NCBI RefSeq assembly: GCF_019977275.1
Contig: NZ_AP024650.1
Span: 3,038,001-3,102,000, forward strand
DNA: 64,000 nucleotides
DNA from: Arthrobacter sp. StoSoilB19
Lineage (GTDB): Bacteria; Actinomycetota; Actinomycetes; Actinomycetales; Micrococcaceae
Direction of reading: 5' to 3'
The notes below the pieces were generated by a model, which saw only the letters and a list, made by a program, of their open reading frames with translations, was not told where the DNA came from and made no database searches. Made by a program: the position numbers and the translations under genes. Shown piece by piece: positions 26,902 to 36,031 of this stretch (its first letter is position 1; each line of letters starts with the position of its first letter).

Positions 26902-27687
26902 TTAAGCATCGTCCGGCCGCCTCGGCGCCAGCCGGTAACCCACCCCACGGACTGTCTGCAGCCAGCGCGGGGACAACTGGTCCTCTTTGAGCTTGCGCCG
27001 CAGGTTTCCCACGTGGACCTCCACCGCCCGCTCGTCCGCCTCGCTGATGTAGGTGTCCCGGTCATAGAAATCGCCCCGCACCGCCCGCACCAGGTCCGCC
27101 CTGGTGCACACGGCACCACCGCCCTTCAGCAACACGTGGAGCAGGTCGAACTCGCTGCGGGTCAGGCCCAGCGGCTCGCCCTTGACCTCCACGGTGCGTG
27201 TCCGGTGGTTCAACAGGAGTCCGTTGTGCCGCAGGACGCCGGGCTCGAGCTGCGCGGCGGCAGGAACCGGTGCCTGGCCCCCGTGTGACGCGGATTCATG
27301 CTGCTCGTTCACCTCGTGGCGCGGCCTGCGCATCATGGCTGCCACCCTTGCCCGGAGTTCCCTGGGCCTGAACGGCTTGGCGATATAGTCATCCGCGCCC
27401 GCATTCAGTGCTGACAGCAGGTCCGGTTCGTCGGTCCGGCCAGTCAGCATGACCACGTACGCGTTGCTGAAATTCCGGATTCGCCGCAAAACCTCGAACC
27501 CGTCGATATCCGGCAGGCCGATATCCAGCGTCACAACGTTGGCCTGCTTAGTGCGGACCACCTCAACCCCGGCCCGTCCGTCAGCCGCCGTATGAACTTC
27601 GAAGCCCGCCTGGGTCAAGACACCTTCGAGGAGGTTGCGTACGTCGTCGTCGTCCTCGATAACCACCGCTACACCAAGATCGTCCAT
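26902..27687 (-). CDS. OmpR/PhoB-family response regulator
   Basis: From ATG 27687 the protein is 261 residues. The receiver domain (about 5-120) shows the acidic pocket EDDDD, phospho-acceptor Asp55 in VTLDIGLPD, Thr82 in MLTGR and Lys104 in IAKPF. A variable linker (about 125-160) leads to a winged-helix DNA-binding domain ending VRGVGYRLA. It converges on the Hpt-like gene and diverges from the histidine kinase at 27940, its most likely partner. The frame extends upstream to 27756 without family similarity. Confidence 0.9.
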   Translation of the reverse strand: MDDLGVAVVIEDDDDVRNLLEGVLTQAGFEVHTAADGRAGVEVVRTKQANVVTLDIGLPDIDGFEVLRRIRNFSNAYVVMLTGRTDEPDLLSALNAGADDYIAKPFRPRELRARVAAMMRRPRHEVNEQHESASHGGQAPVPAAAQLEPGVLRHNGLLLNHRTRTVEVKGEPLGLTRSEFDLLHVLLKGGGAVCTRADLVRAVRGDFYDRDTYISEADERAVEVHVGNLRRKLKEDQLSPRWLQTVRGVGYRLAPRRPDDA

Positions 27688-27939
27688 TGCTACCCCTGCG
27701 CCAGGCGGAGATGGCCCCCCATTGGCCCAGCGCCAATGCCATTCCCGCTCCAACAATTTATACGCTACTAGTAAGCCCGGCTGTTCACATACGAATCGAC
27801 ACTGAAAATTGAAAAGTCAATTACTATGACAAGACATGTGCATTATCCAAGGGAAAGGGTGCTGGCCAAGGTAACTGGGGGGAATTGCTACACTTGGCGG
27901 CGCCTGCTTTCCGGACCTAAAGGGGTACGAGTCAGAAAC

Positions 27940-29607
27940 ATGGCCGAGCCGTTGTTCCAGCGTGGACCCGGACGCATCTTCCGGCGGCTGGGAACCCGCG
28001 CCCAAGTGGCGCTGTGCCAGCTCCCCCTTACCTTCCTTGTGCTTGTCATTGCCGTGGCCACCCCCTTCGCCTGGCCCTCGCTCATGCACTCCCCCTTGTA
28101 CGTGGCCGGCCTTGCCCTGAACGCGGTTTTGTTCCTGGGCTGCTTCCTGGTTCCCTGGGAACGCCTGGCGCACCGCCCATACCTGCTGATCCCCGTGCTG
28201 GACTTCGCGCTGATCGGGTTCCTGCGCAACGGCGCCGCTCCGCTCCTGCCGGGCCTCGCGGTACTGGTGGTCTTCCCGGTCATCTGGCTTTCCGCCTCCG
28301 GCATGCTGGCGCGCAGCAGCCTGGTGCTCAGTTTTGCGGGGCCCTTCCTGATCATGGTTCCATCTGCCGTGGGCCATTTCCCCACCGTCACGGCCTCGGA
28401 CCTCACCACCGTCCTGCTCTTTCCCGTGATGATGCTCGCTGTATCCCTGGCCATCCGCTTCGCGAGCGTAAGCCTCCGGCAGCAGCAGCGTGAACTGGCG
28501 GACAAGGACCGTGAACTCCGCGAACTGCTGGCCGCAAGCCGGGAACGGGAGAAGCTGCTCGAAACTGTATTGGAGGCCACCGACGTCGGAATTGCCGCCG
28601 TCGACCGCTCCGGCCACTTCCTGGTGTCCAACAGCCGCCAGCGCAACTTCCGCCGTGTCACGGGCGCTGACGACGCCCTCCCCGGCCAGGGGCACCAGCT
28701 CATCTTTGGACAGGACCGGCGCACGCTGCTCCCCCGGGACCGGCGGCCCATCAACAGGGCCATGGCGGGTGAGTCTTTCGCCGACTACCTGGTGTGGGCC
28801 GGCGAAGGCCCGGAGCAGCGCGCCATATCCACCGCCGCCCGCCCGCTGGTCGGCGAGGACGGCCGGCTGACCGGGGCAGTGGTGGTCTACACGGACGTCA
28901 CCGGCTGGGTGGAGTCCCTGGCCGCGAACCAGGAGCTGGTGTCCAACGTCTCGCACGAGTTCAAGAACCCACTGAACTCGATTCTGGGCAACGTGGACCT
29001 GGTCCTGGACGACGCCGACAGCCTGCCCCGGCAGGTGTCCCAGCGCCTGCTCGTGGTGCAGCGCAACGCGGAACGGCTGCTGGACCTGGTGGCCGACCTG
29101 ACGGCCTCCGCCTCCACCACCTTGAACGTCCACCCCAAGCGGACCGACCTGGCCAGCCTGGTGGAGACCAGCCTGGGTTCCGCCCAAGCCCTGGCGCAAC
29201 GCTCCCACGTGGAGATCGCCGCCGACGTCCCCTCGCCGCTGTGGGCCTACGCGGATCCGCTCAGGATCGGACAGGTGCTGGACAACCTCGTGTCCAACGC
29301 CATCAAGTACTCGCCCGACGGCGGCAAGGTCAGCATCAGCGCGGACGCGGACCGGCAGTGGGTCCGGCTGAGCGTCACGGACACCGGGATGGGCATGTCC
29401 AGCGAGGACGCGGCGAGGGCTTTCAACCGGTTCTTCCGCGCCGAGACCGCCCGGAAGGCCGCCATCCCGGGCGCAGGTCTCGGTCTGTCAATCACCCGAA
29501 TGATTGTGGAGCGGCACGGCGGGACGATCGACTGCGAGAGCGGCGAGGGCCAGGGCAGCACGTTTACGGTGACGCTGCCGGCCGAGGGTCCACCCCCGGC
29601 GTTCTAG
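27940..29607 (+). CDS. Membrane PAS-domain sensor histidine kinase
   Basis: From ATG 27940 the protein is 555 residues: an N-terminal multi-helix membrane module (about 1-170), a coiled-coil linker rich in Glu/Arg (RQQQRELADKDRELRELLAA), a PAS domain (ATDVGIAAVDRSGHFLVSNS onwards), a HisKA H-box with His339 in SNVSHEFKNPLNSI, and HATPase motifs DNLVSNAIKYSPDGG, DTGMGMSSEDA and GAGLGLSIT. It should phosphorylate the divergent OmpR-type regulator. The start is uncertain: the frame opens at 27826, with no clear Shine-Dalgarno at either site. The stop abuts the convergent stop of truA with no spacer. Confidence 0.9.
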   Translation: MAEPLFQRGPGRIFRRLGTRAQVALCQLPLTFLVLVIAVATPFAWPSLMHSPLYVAGLALNAVLFLGCFLVPWERLAHRPYLLIPVLDFALIGFLRNGAAPLLPGLAVLVVFPVIWLSASGMLARSSLVLSFAGPFLIMVPSAVGHFPTVTASDLTTVLLFPVMMLAVSLAIRFASVSLRQQQRELADKDRELRELLAASREREKLLETVLEATDVGIAAVDRSGHFLVSNSRQRNFRRVTGADDALPGQGHQLIFGQDRRTLLPRDRRPINRAMAGESFADYLVWAGEGPEQRAISTAARPLVGEDGRLTGAVVVYTDVTGWVESLAANQELVSNVSHEFKNPLNSILGNVDLVLDDADSLPRQVSQRLLVVQRNAERLLDLVADLTASASTTLNVHPKRTDLASLVETSLGSAQALAQRSHVEIAADVPSPLWAYADPLRIGQVLDNLVSNAIKYSPDGGKVSISADADRQWVRLSVTDTGMGMSSEDAARAFNRFFRAETARKAAIPGAGLGLSITRMIVERHGGTIDCESGEGQGSTFTVTLPAEGPPPAF

Positions 29608-30501
29608 TCAGGGTTCGCGGAGCGCCCGGGTCTGTTCGGCGCGGGCCAGGAGTTCGCTGTCTGAGGGGTAGGCCACTTCCTCAAGCACCAACGGATGCGG
29701 GGCGGCCAGGACCGACTTGGCGTCCCGCTTCTGCAGCAGCAGCCGTTCGTGCAGCCAGCCCGGCTCCACAACGCCTTCACCCACGTACAGCGCGGAGCCG
29801 ATGAGGGCGCGCACCATGTTGTGGCAGAACGCATCAGCCTGGACGGTGGCCACAATGACGCCGTCCTCGCCGCGCCTGAACTCAAACCGCTGGAGTTCCC
29901 GGATGGTGGTGGCGCCTTCGCGCGGCTTGCAGAAAGACAGGAAGTTCTGCAGGCCCAGCAGCTGCGAGGCGCCCTCGTTCAGCAGTCCCACGTCCAGCGG
30001 ATTCTTGTGCCACAACGTGAAATACCGCTCCAACGGATCCCACAGGGCGGGCCCGTCTGCGATCCGGTAGCTGTAGCGGCGCCAGAGAGCCGAGAAGCGG
30101 GCGTCAAAGCCCACAGGTGCCAACGAGATGTCATGCACTTCCACGGCCCCGTGAAGATCGCCCAGGGCCCGGTTCAATGCCCCGCGGAGCCTGCGCAGCA
30201 TGGCGACGGCGGGATCCAGTTCGTGCCCGCGCGGCAGGTTCTGCCACTCGTCTTCGGTGAGGTCCAGGTGGACCACCTGGCCGCGGGCGTGCACGCCGGC
30301 GTCGGTCCGTCCCGCCACGGTGACACGCACCGGACGGCGTACCAACAGGGCGATCGCCTCTTCCAAGACGCCCTGGATAGTGCGCCGTCCCGGTTGCAGT
30401 GCCCACCCGCTGAACGGGCCGCCGTCGTACGAAAGGTCAAGCCGGATACGCAAAAACCCGCCGCCCCCTGGAACGGGGGCCGCGGGTTTTTGGTGGTTCA
30501 C
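29608..30501 (-). CDS. truA: tRNA pseudouridine synthase A
   Basis: TruA converts U38-U40 of tRNA anticodon stems to pseudouridine. LDLSYDGGPFSGWALQPG is the family N-terminus, and the catalytic Asp67 is in AGRTDAGVHARGQV. The first possible start is GTG 30501 with an AGG-containing leader; the alternative TTG at 30453 gives LRIRLDLSYDG, the usual N-terminus. The terminator hairpin of rplQ (30457-30486) lies between these two starts, so the N-terminus is uncertain. It is the last gene of the infA-to-rplQ direction. Confidence 0.93.
   Translation of the reverse strand: MNHQKPAAPVPGGGGFLRIRLDLSYDGGPFSGWALQPGRRTIQGVLEEAIALLVRRPVRVTVAGRTDAGVHARGQVVHLDLTEDEWQNLPRGHELDPAVAMLRRLRGALNRALGDLHGAVEVHDISLAPVGFDARFSALWRRYSYRIADGPALWDPLERYFTLWHKNPLDVGLLNEGASQLLGLQNFLSFCKPREGATTIRELQRFEFRRGEDGVIVATVQADAFCHNMVRALIGSALYVGEGVVEPGWLHERLLLQKRDAKSVLAAPHPLVLEEVAYPSDSELLARAEQTRALREP
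30452..30491 (-). terminator. Intrinsic terminator after rplQ, inside the 5' end of truA
   Basis: A 12-bp GC-rich stem with one mismatch (30457-30468 with 30475-30486) is flanked by A5 and T5 on the minus strand. It has full intrinsic-terminator form, yet lies within the truA frame if GTG 30501 is used. The T-run supplies the first bases of the alternative TTG start at 30453. Confidence 0.75.
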
Positions 30502-30533
30502 AGACCTAAGTCTATGCGAAGAGAATCAGCGAA

Positions 30534-31115
30534 TTACTTCGCGTCCTTCTCTTCGGCGGCGGGAGCCTCGGGAGCTTCCTCAGCGGCGGGAGCCTCTTCG
30601 GTTGCAGCCTCTTCAGCCGGAGCCTCAGCAGCTTCGGTCTCCACGGCCTCAGCCTCGGGAGCTTCTTCTGCAACGGGTGCAGCAGCAGCTTCCTTCTTGT
30701 CGGCATCGCGCTTGGCCGCGGAGGTAGCCTCGGCTACGACGGCCTGCTTGGCGGAGACCGGCTCGAGGACCAGTTCGATGACAGCCATGGGAGCGTTGTC
30801 GCCCTTACGGTTGCCGATCTTGGTGATGCGGGTGTAGCCGCCATCGCGGTTCTCCACAGCCTGGGCGATGTCGGTGAACAGCTCGTGGACGATGCCCTTG
30901 TTGCTGATCAGGCCGAGAACGCGGCGGCGGGAAGCGAGGTCGCCACGCTTGGCGAAGGTCACCAGGCGCTCTGCGTACGGCTTCAGGCGCTTGGCCTTGG
31001 TCACCGTGGTGGTGATCCGCTTGTGCTCGAACAGGGATGCTGCCAGGTTCGCGAGCATGAGGCGCTCGTGAGCCGGGCCGCCTCCGAGGCGCGGACCCTT
31101 AGTGGGGGTAGGCAT
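30534..31115 (-). CDS. rplQ: 50S ribosomal protein L17 with long acidic C-terminal tail
   Basis: Residues 1-121 are standard L17 ([57 protein letters not shown]). About 70 further residues form a low-complexity Ala/Glu/Pro tail ending EEKDAK. E. coli L17 is about 127 residues, so the tail is an extension, as seen in actinobacteria. The gene follows rpoA and precedes an intrinsic terminator. Confidence 0.96.
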   Translation of the reverse strand: MPTPTKGPRLGGGPAHERLMLANLAASLFEHKRITTTVTKAKRLKPYAERLVTFAKRGDLASRRRVLGLISNKGIVHELFTDIAQAVENRDGGYTRITKIGNRKGDNAPMAVIELVLEPVSAKQAVVAEATSAAKRDADKKEAAAAPVAEEAPEAEAVETEAAEAPAEEAATEEAPAAEEAPEAPAAEEKDAK

Positions 31116-31183
31116 AATTGTTTCTCCTCATGTGGAAGCCGTGGGCGGCACACCGTGGTGCTGCCCTCCGGCCAAGGTCTGGT

Positions 31184-32194
31184 TTAGAGTTCGTCGTCGC
31201 CGAAGGCGGCGTCGTCCTCTTCGATTGCTGCGGCGCGTGCTGCGAGGTCAAAACCGGGAGGCGAGTCCTTGAGGGACAGGCCCAGTTCAACCAGCTTTGC
31301 CTTGACCTCGTCAATGGACTTTGCACCGAAGTTGCGGATGTCCATCAGGTCAGCCTCGGAGCGGGCAACGAGTTCACCCACGGTGTGGATGCCCTCACGC
31401 TTGAGGCAGTTGTAGGAACGGACGGTGAGGTCCAGATCCTCGATCGGCAGTGCCATGTCGGCTGCCAGGGCAGCGTCGGTGGGCGACGGGCCGATCTCGA
31501 TACCTTCAGCTGCGGTGTTCAGCTCACGGGCCAGACCGAACAGTTCCACCAGGGTGGTGCCTGCGGAAGCGACGGCATCGCGCGGGGCGATGGCCTGCTT
31601 GGTCTCGACGTCGACAATCAGCTTGTCGAAGTCGGTGCGCTGCTCAACACGGGTTGCTTCCACGCGGAAAGTAACCTTCAGCACCGGCGAGTAGATGGAG
31701 TCGACCGGGATACGGCCGATCTCTGCATCGCCGGACTTGTTCTGAGCTGCCGAAACGTAGCCGCGGCCGCGCTCGATGGTCAGTTCGAGTTCGAACTTGC
31801 CCTTCGAGTTCAGCGTGGCGATGTGCAGATCCGGGTTGTGGAATTCGACGCCGGCCGGCGGAGCGATGTCCGCGGCGGTGACGACTCCGGGGCCCTGCTT
31901 GCGCAGGTAAGCCACGACGGGCTCGTCGTGCTCGGAGGAAACCGACAGGCTCTTGATGTTAAGGATGATCTCGGTGACATCTTCCTTGACACCCGGAACC
32001 GTGGTGAACTCGTGCAGCACACCATCGATCCGGATGCTGGTTACGGCAGCACCGGGGATGGAGGAGAGCAGGGTACGGCGGAGGGAGTTTCCGAGGGTGT
32101 AGCCGAAGCCCGGTTCCAGCGGTTCGATGATGAAACGCGAACGGTTTTCGGAGACTACCTCTTCGGAGAGGGTGGGGCGCTGTGCAATGAGCAC
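31184..32194 (-). CDS. rpoA: RNA polymerase alpha subunit
   Basis: A 336-residue alpha subunit with GTG start at 32194. The N-terminal dimerisation/assembly domain ([21 protein letters not shown]) is followed after a linker by the alpha-CTD ([40 protein letters not shown]), which contacts UP elements and activators. An acidic tail closes the protein. rpsD, found between rpsK and rpoA in some actinobacteria, is absent here; instead a perfect hairpin occupies the rpsK-rpoA gap. Confidence 0.97.
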
Positions 32195-32274
32195 TTAGGT
32201 TTCCTTTCGGCGAGCATCCGCTATATGACGCAACACAGGTGGTGGAAATTCGGTCTGAAGACTTAACGCGCTGG

Positions 32275-32306
32275 GCTTGCCCGGACCATCGCTGGTCCGG
32301 GCAAGC
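32275..32306 (-). other. Perfect intercistronic hairpin between rpsK and rpoA
   Basis: A 14-bp uninterrupted stem (32275-32288 with 32293-32306) closes a 4-base loop. No U-run follows on the minus strand, so it may be an RNase-processing or attenuation site that sets the ratio of rpoA-rplQ to the upstream ribosomal genes, rather than a full terminator. Confidence 0.6.
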
Positions 32307-32324
32307 TCCTGCTGCGGAAAAGAA

Positions 32325-32726
32325 TTAGACGCGGCGGCGCTTCGGCGGGCGGCAGCCGTTGTGGGCTGCGGGGGTGACGTCCTGGATGGAGCCAACCTCG
32401 AGGCCTGCGGCCTGCAGCGAACGGATTGCCGTCTCGCGACCGGAACCCGGTCCCTTGACGAAAACGTCTACCTTGCGCATGCCGTGCTCCTGCGCACGCT
32501 TGGCAGCGGCTTCAGCAGCCATCTGTGCAGCGAACGGGGTGGACTTGCGCGAGCCCTTGAAGCCAACCTCACCGGAGGAAGCCCAGGAAATAACAGCGCC
32601 GTTCGGATCCGTGATGGAAACGATGGTGTTGTTAAAGGTGCTCTTGATGTGCGCCTGGCCAAGCGCGATATTCTTCTTGTCCTTCTTACGCGGCTTGCGA
32701 ACCGCGCCACGAGTCTTCGGGGGCAT
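32325..32726 (-). CDS. rpsK: 30S ribosomal protein S11
   Basis: A 133-residue platform protein with a basic N-terminus ([16 protein letters not shown]) and conserved [37 protein letters not shown] and [18 protein letters not shown], ending PPKRRRV. It follows rpsM in the infA-rpmJ-rpsM-rpsK-rpoA-rplQ unit. Confidence 0.97.
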   Translation of the reverse strand: MPPKTRGAVRKPRKKDKKNIALGQAHIKSTFNNTIVSITDPNGAVISWASSGEVGFKGSRKSTPFAAQMAAEAAAKRAQEHGMRKVDVFVKGPGSGRETAIRSLQAAGLEVGSIQDVTPAAHNGCRPPKRRRV

Positions 32727-32780
32727 TTTTTCTCCTACAGAAAGTTATTGGGGAAAGTCCGTAAATCCCGAGCGGGGATT

Positions 32781-33155
32781 TTAACGGGCCTTCTTCTTGC
32801 CGGCGACGGTACGCTTCGGGCCCTTGCGGGTACGTGCGTTGGTCTTCGTACGCTGACCGCGTACGGGCAGGCCCTTGCGGTGGCGCAGGCCTTCGTAGCT
32901 GCCGATTTCAACCTTGCGGCGGATATCTGCTGCTACTTCGCGGCGAAGGTCACCCTCAACCTTGTAGTTGCCTTCAATGTAGTCACGCAGCTCAACCAGC
33001 TGGGCGTCAGTCAGGTCCTTGACGCGAACGTCAGCGCTGATGCCCGTGGCAGCCAGGGTTTCGTGTGCACGGGTCTTGCCCACGCCGTAGATGTAAGTAA
33101 GCGCAATTTCCAGCCGCTTTTCGCGGGGAATGTCTACGCCAGCGAGACGAGCCAT
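32781..33155 (-). CDS. rpsM: 30S ribosomal protein S13
   Basis: From ATG 33155, with GGAG in the preceding AAGGAGTACTGCC, the protein is 124 residues: [29 protein letters not shown], and the basic tail [21 protein letters not shown]13 sits in the 30S head contacting the P-site tRNA and L5. The upstream 19 residues available in the frame are not part of S13. Confidence 0.97.
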   Translation of the reverse strand: MARLAGVDIPREKRLEIALTYIYGVGKTRAHETLAATGISADVRVKDLTDAQLVELRDYIEGNYKVEGDLRREVAADIRRKVEIGSYEGLRHRKGLPVRGQRTKTNARTRKGPKRTVAGKKKAR

Positions 33156-33339
33156 AGTGGCAGTACTCCTTGATAAACCGGAGGTCGTAGGCAGTACACC
33201 CGCATGTTCCATGCGGCCCCAGCCTCCGACCGGGGGTTAGCTGTCCGGACTCTTTCGAGCTCAATGTTCCAGATCAGCTTGTGCTGCCTTTATTTACTTG
33301 CGTGGGTTAGCAACCCAGGATTTCCTTCAGGGAAGGAAA

Positions 33340-33453
33340 TTAGCCCTGGCGCTGCTTGTGGCGCGGGTTCTCGCAGATCACCATGACCCGGCCATTACGG
33401 CGGATCACTTTGCACTTTTCGCAGATCTGCTTGACGCTCGGCTTGACCTTCAT
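33340..33453 (-). CDS. rpmJ: 50S ribosomal protein L36 (zinc-ribbon form)
   Basis: A 37-residue ORF begins [19 protein letters not shown] and ends NPRHKQRQG. It is the Cys-plus form of L36, with CxxC, a third Cys and a His as zinc ligands. Presence of this form suggests that zinc-dependent regulation, if any, uses a paralogue elsewhere. It is between infA and rpsM, the usual place. Confidence 0.95.
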   Translation of the reverse strand: MKVKPSVKQICEKCKVIRRNGRVMVICENPRHKQRQG

Positions 33454-33524
33454 GGCGTTCCTTTGCGTGTAGCAGTGTGGTCAACTGGAGCAGCGGTCAG
33501 CTTGTGCTGAAGCCGCCCAGCAAT

Positions 33525-33746
33525 TTACTTGTAGCGGTAGACGATACGACCACGGGTGAGGTCGTACGGGCTCAGCTCCACCACTACGCGGTCCTCGGGG
33601 AGGATTCGGATGTAGTGCTGACGCATCTTTCCAGAGATGTGTGCCAGAACGATGTGCTTGTTGGTGAGCTCAACGCGAAACATCGCGTTAGGCAGCGCCT
33701 CGGTCACAACGCCTTCGATCTCAATGACCCCGTCCTTCTTGGCCAT
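33525..33746 (-). CDS. infA: Translation initiation factor IF-1
   Basis: A 73-residue OB-fold protein beginning [20 protein letters not shown] and ending [11 protein letters not shown], with [20 protein letters not shown] in the middle. ATG 33746 is preceded by GGAGGG. It opens the infA-rpmJ-rpsM-rpsK-rpoA-rplQ transcription unit. The frame continues upstream to 33911 but that part is leader. Confidence 0.97.
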   Translation of the reverse strand: MAKKDGVIEIEGVVTEALPNAMFRVELTNKHIVLAHISGKMRQHYIRILPEDRVVVELSPYDLTRGRIVYRYK

Positions 33747-33873
33747 ACCCTCCGCTAACTGTTGTTGCCGCAGTCCCGCCGGAATGCACCGGGCATGACC
33801 ACGAACGTTTTTGTTGGATCGATTGCCGCCTCCAGGCCCAAAAGGGCGTGGCAGTCCAGACAACCAACAAACA

Positions 33874-33903
33874 ACACTACCCCGTTGGCCGGTAAAAGTT
33901 AAA
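33874..33903 (-). promoter_or_regulatory. Candidate promoter of the infA-rpmJ-rpsM unit
   Basis: On the minus strand TTTAAC (33898-33903) and TAGTGT (33874-33879) are separated by 18 bases, placing a start site about 120 bases before infA. The hexamers are imperfect, so this is tentative. It lies against the 3' end of the P1 peptidase gene. Confidence 0.35.
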
Positions 33904-33917
33904 TCGGCCATAGTAGC

Positions 33918-34856
33918 CTACGCCGGGCGGTACGCACCATATTCGCCTGCTGGAGTGCTGACGCCTGCAGCGCTGGCCACGCCGTCCAGGATGGCCAGGC
34001 GGACGACGTCGGCTGCCGCACTCTGCAGCGTAATAAGGCTGACCTGCCGGGCAGCTTCGTCCGAGCGGTCCAGTGCCACGGCACCGGTCGCCAGGCAAAA
34101 AACGGTGTCCCCGTCGGCGAGGGTGTGGCTGGGATTCAAGGCACGGGCAATCCCCGCGTGCGAGGCAGCCGCCGTGCGCTTGCACTCGGCCGCATCAAGG
34201 ACGGCGTTCGTGGCCAGCACGGCAAGGGTGGTGTTCGTCGTGGTCGCTGCTTTGATTGGCGCTGGAAAGCCAGGTTTGGTCTGGTCGAACGGGAGCCCGA
34301 GTGCGTTGACTATGGCCAGCGCGCCGACCACTACCCCGTTCTCCAGCGTGACCGACGCCGTGCCAACTCCCCCTTTGTAGTGCCCCCTGCCAATAAGTGC
34401 CCCGGTTCCGGCACCCACGTTGCCGCGTTCGACGACGTGCCCTTCCTTCTGTGCTGCCGCGGCGGCCGTTGCCGCGTAGCCCATGTCCGGCGTCGGCCGT
34501 GCCTTGAAGTCGCCGCCCCTGCCAAGGTCGAAGATCGCGGCAGCGGGGACGATGGGCACGACGCCCCCGGGAACGGCGAACCCCCGCCCGTTCTCCTCGC
34601 ACCAGCGCTGGGCACCGGCCGCGGACGCCAGCCCGTAGGCGCTGCCGCCGGTCAGCACCACGGCGTCCACCGACCTGACCAGGGTGGTGGGGTCAAGGGC
34701 GTCCGTTTCATGTGTGGCAGGGCCGCCGCCCTGGACCTCCACCGAACCCACGCAGCCCGGCGGCGGCAGGACCACGGTGACGCCGGTCAGCCAGCCCCCG
34801 CTGTCCTTGTGGACCTGGCCTACCCGGATGCCCGGCACGTCGGTGATGGTTCCCAT
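33918..34856 (-). CDS. P1/DmpA-family (S58) aminopeptidase-like protein
   Basis: From ATG 34856 the protein is 312 residues and opens MGTITDVPGIRVGQVH, typical of the DmpA/P1 family of self-processing N-terminal-nucleophile hydrolases. VLTGGSAYGLASA and GVGTASVTLENGVVVGALAIVNA match the family core; the Thr in GVGTAS aligns with the region of the self-cleavage nucleophile (Ser in DmpA). Relatives cleave D- or beta-amino-acyl amides, or lack known substrates. It is divergent from the sugar ABC operon and may be unrelated to it. Confidence 0.85.
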   Translation of the reverse strand: MGTITDVPGIRVGQVHKDSGGWLTGVTVVLPPPGCVGSVEVQGGGPATHETDALDPTTLVRSVDAVVLTGGSAYGLASAAGAQRWCEENGRGFAVPGGVVPIVPAAAIFDLGRGGDFKARPTPDMGYAATAAAAAQKEGHVVERGNVGAGTGALIGRGHYKGGVGTASVTLENGVVVGALAIVNALGLPFDQTKPGFPAPIKAATTTNTTLAVLATNAVLDAAECKRTAAASHAGIARALNPSHTLADGDTVFCLATGAVALDRSDEAARQVSLITLQSAAADVVRLAILDGVASAAGVSTPAGEYGAYRPA

Positions 34857-35071
34857 TCCCCTATTCTCCCCTCTGTGAGCGCGCCCCTGCCGCATCGCGG
34901 GACTTTGTGCGAGACTGCATTCAACACAGCGTTAACGGGCGACGAAGCCTTGGATAACAGTCCCCTGACAAGGGCATATGCGGGTTTCAGCCCCCTGACG
35001 GTCTGGTGTAGTAGTCCCTAGATCAAGCCAGGGCCGGCCACGAGCAGGCTCCCAACCCGGGAGAGACACGC

Positions 35072-36031
35072 ATGACCCGTCAACTCGCCCCCCACCCCGC
35101 CGCCAAACCCAAGAGGCCTCCGGGGCGGTCCGCGAAAATCCCTAAGCGCCGGTGGACTGCACGGACCCGCAGGGACTTCTTTGTCTTCCTGGCCATGGCG
35201 CTGCCCAACCTGGTGCTGATCGCCGTCTTCACCTACCGGCCGCTGTTCAGCAATATCTATTACTCCACCCTCGACTGGACCCTTGGCTCCCCCACGGCCA
35301 CCGTGGTTGGCCTCAGCAACTACGTCACCTTCTTCACCAGCAATGATGCGCCGAAAGTCCTGGGGACCACGGCTGTGTTCACCGTGGTCACGGTGGGCGG
35401 CTCCATGGTGCTGGGCCTGCTGGTGGCGCTGGCACTGAACGCGAAGGTCCGCGGCACCACCTTCGCCCGTTCGGCCGTCTTTGCCCCGTACGTACTCTCC
35501 GGCGTCGGCGTGGGCCTGGTGTGGCTGTTCATCTTCGACCCCGGCTACGGCGTCCTGGCCTGGCTGCTGCGCGGCATCGGGCAGCAGAGCCCGCAGTGGA
35601 TCAACGACCCCCAACTCTCGCTGGTCATGGTGATCCTGGTCTACGTCTGGAAAAACCTGGGCTACTGCGCCGTGGTGTACCTTGCGGGGCTCCAGTCCCT
35701 CCCGGCGGATGTCATGGAAGCCGCGTCCCTGGACGGCGCCAACGGATTCCGCCGCTTTGTCAGCATCTCGCTGCCGCTGCTGTCCCCCACCACGTTTTTC
35801 CTCCTGATCACCACCATGCTCAGCTCGCTGCAGGCCTTCGACCTCATCCGGATCATGACGCCGCTGGGCACCGGCACCAGCACCTTGATCTACGAGGCCT
35901 ACCTGCAGGCCTTCGGGGCGTACAACAGGGCCGGCTACTCGGCAGCCATTTCCGTGGTCCTGTTCGCAATCCTCCTGGTGATCACCGTGCTGCAGCTGCG
36001 GTTCGTGGAACGAAAGGTGCATTACTCGTGA
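35072..36031 (+). CDS. Carbohydrate ABC transporter permease, MalF type
   Basis: A 319-residue inner-membrane permease with six predicted helices and a cytoplasmic EAA loop, EAASLDGANGFRRFVSISLPLL, that contacts the ATPase. The start ATG 35072 has GGGAG upstream. It overlaps the second permease gene by 4 bases and forms an operon with a binding protein. Substrate class, probably an oligosaccharide or polyol, is inferred from family only. Confidence 0.92.
   Translation: MTRQLAPHPAAKPKRPPGRSAKIPKRRWTARTRRDFFVFLAMALPNLVLIAVFTYRPLFSNIYYSTLDWTLGSPTATVVGLSNYVTFFTSNDAPKVLGTTAVFTVVTVGGSMVLGLLVALALNAKVRGTTFARSAVFAPYVLSGVGVGLVWLFIFDPGYGVLAWLLRGIGQQSPQWINDPQLSLVMVILVYVWKNLGYCAVVYLAGLQSLPADVMEAASLDGANGFRRFVSISLPLLSPTTFFLLITTMLSSLQAFDLIRIMTPLGTGTSTLIYEAYLQAFGAYNRAGYSAAISVVLFAILLVITVLQLRFVERKVHYS

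Noticed and set aside
27817..29208. 463-codon minus-strand frame opposite the histidine kinase
   Set aside because: The plus-strand kinase has a full set of domain motifs; the antisense frame is Gly/Gln/His-rich with no family signal.
33747..33911. N-terminal extension of IF-1
   Set aside because: IF-1 is about 73 residues throughout bacteria; the extra codons lie in the leader upstream of a good Shine-Dalgarno.
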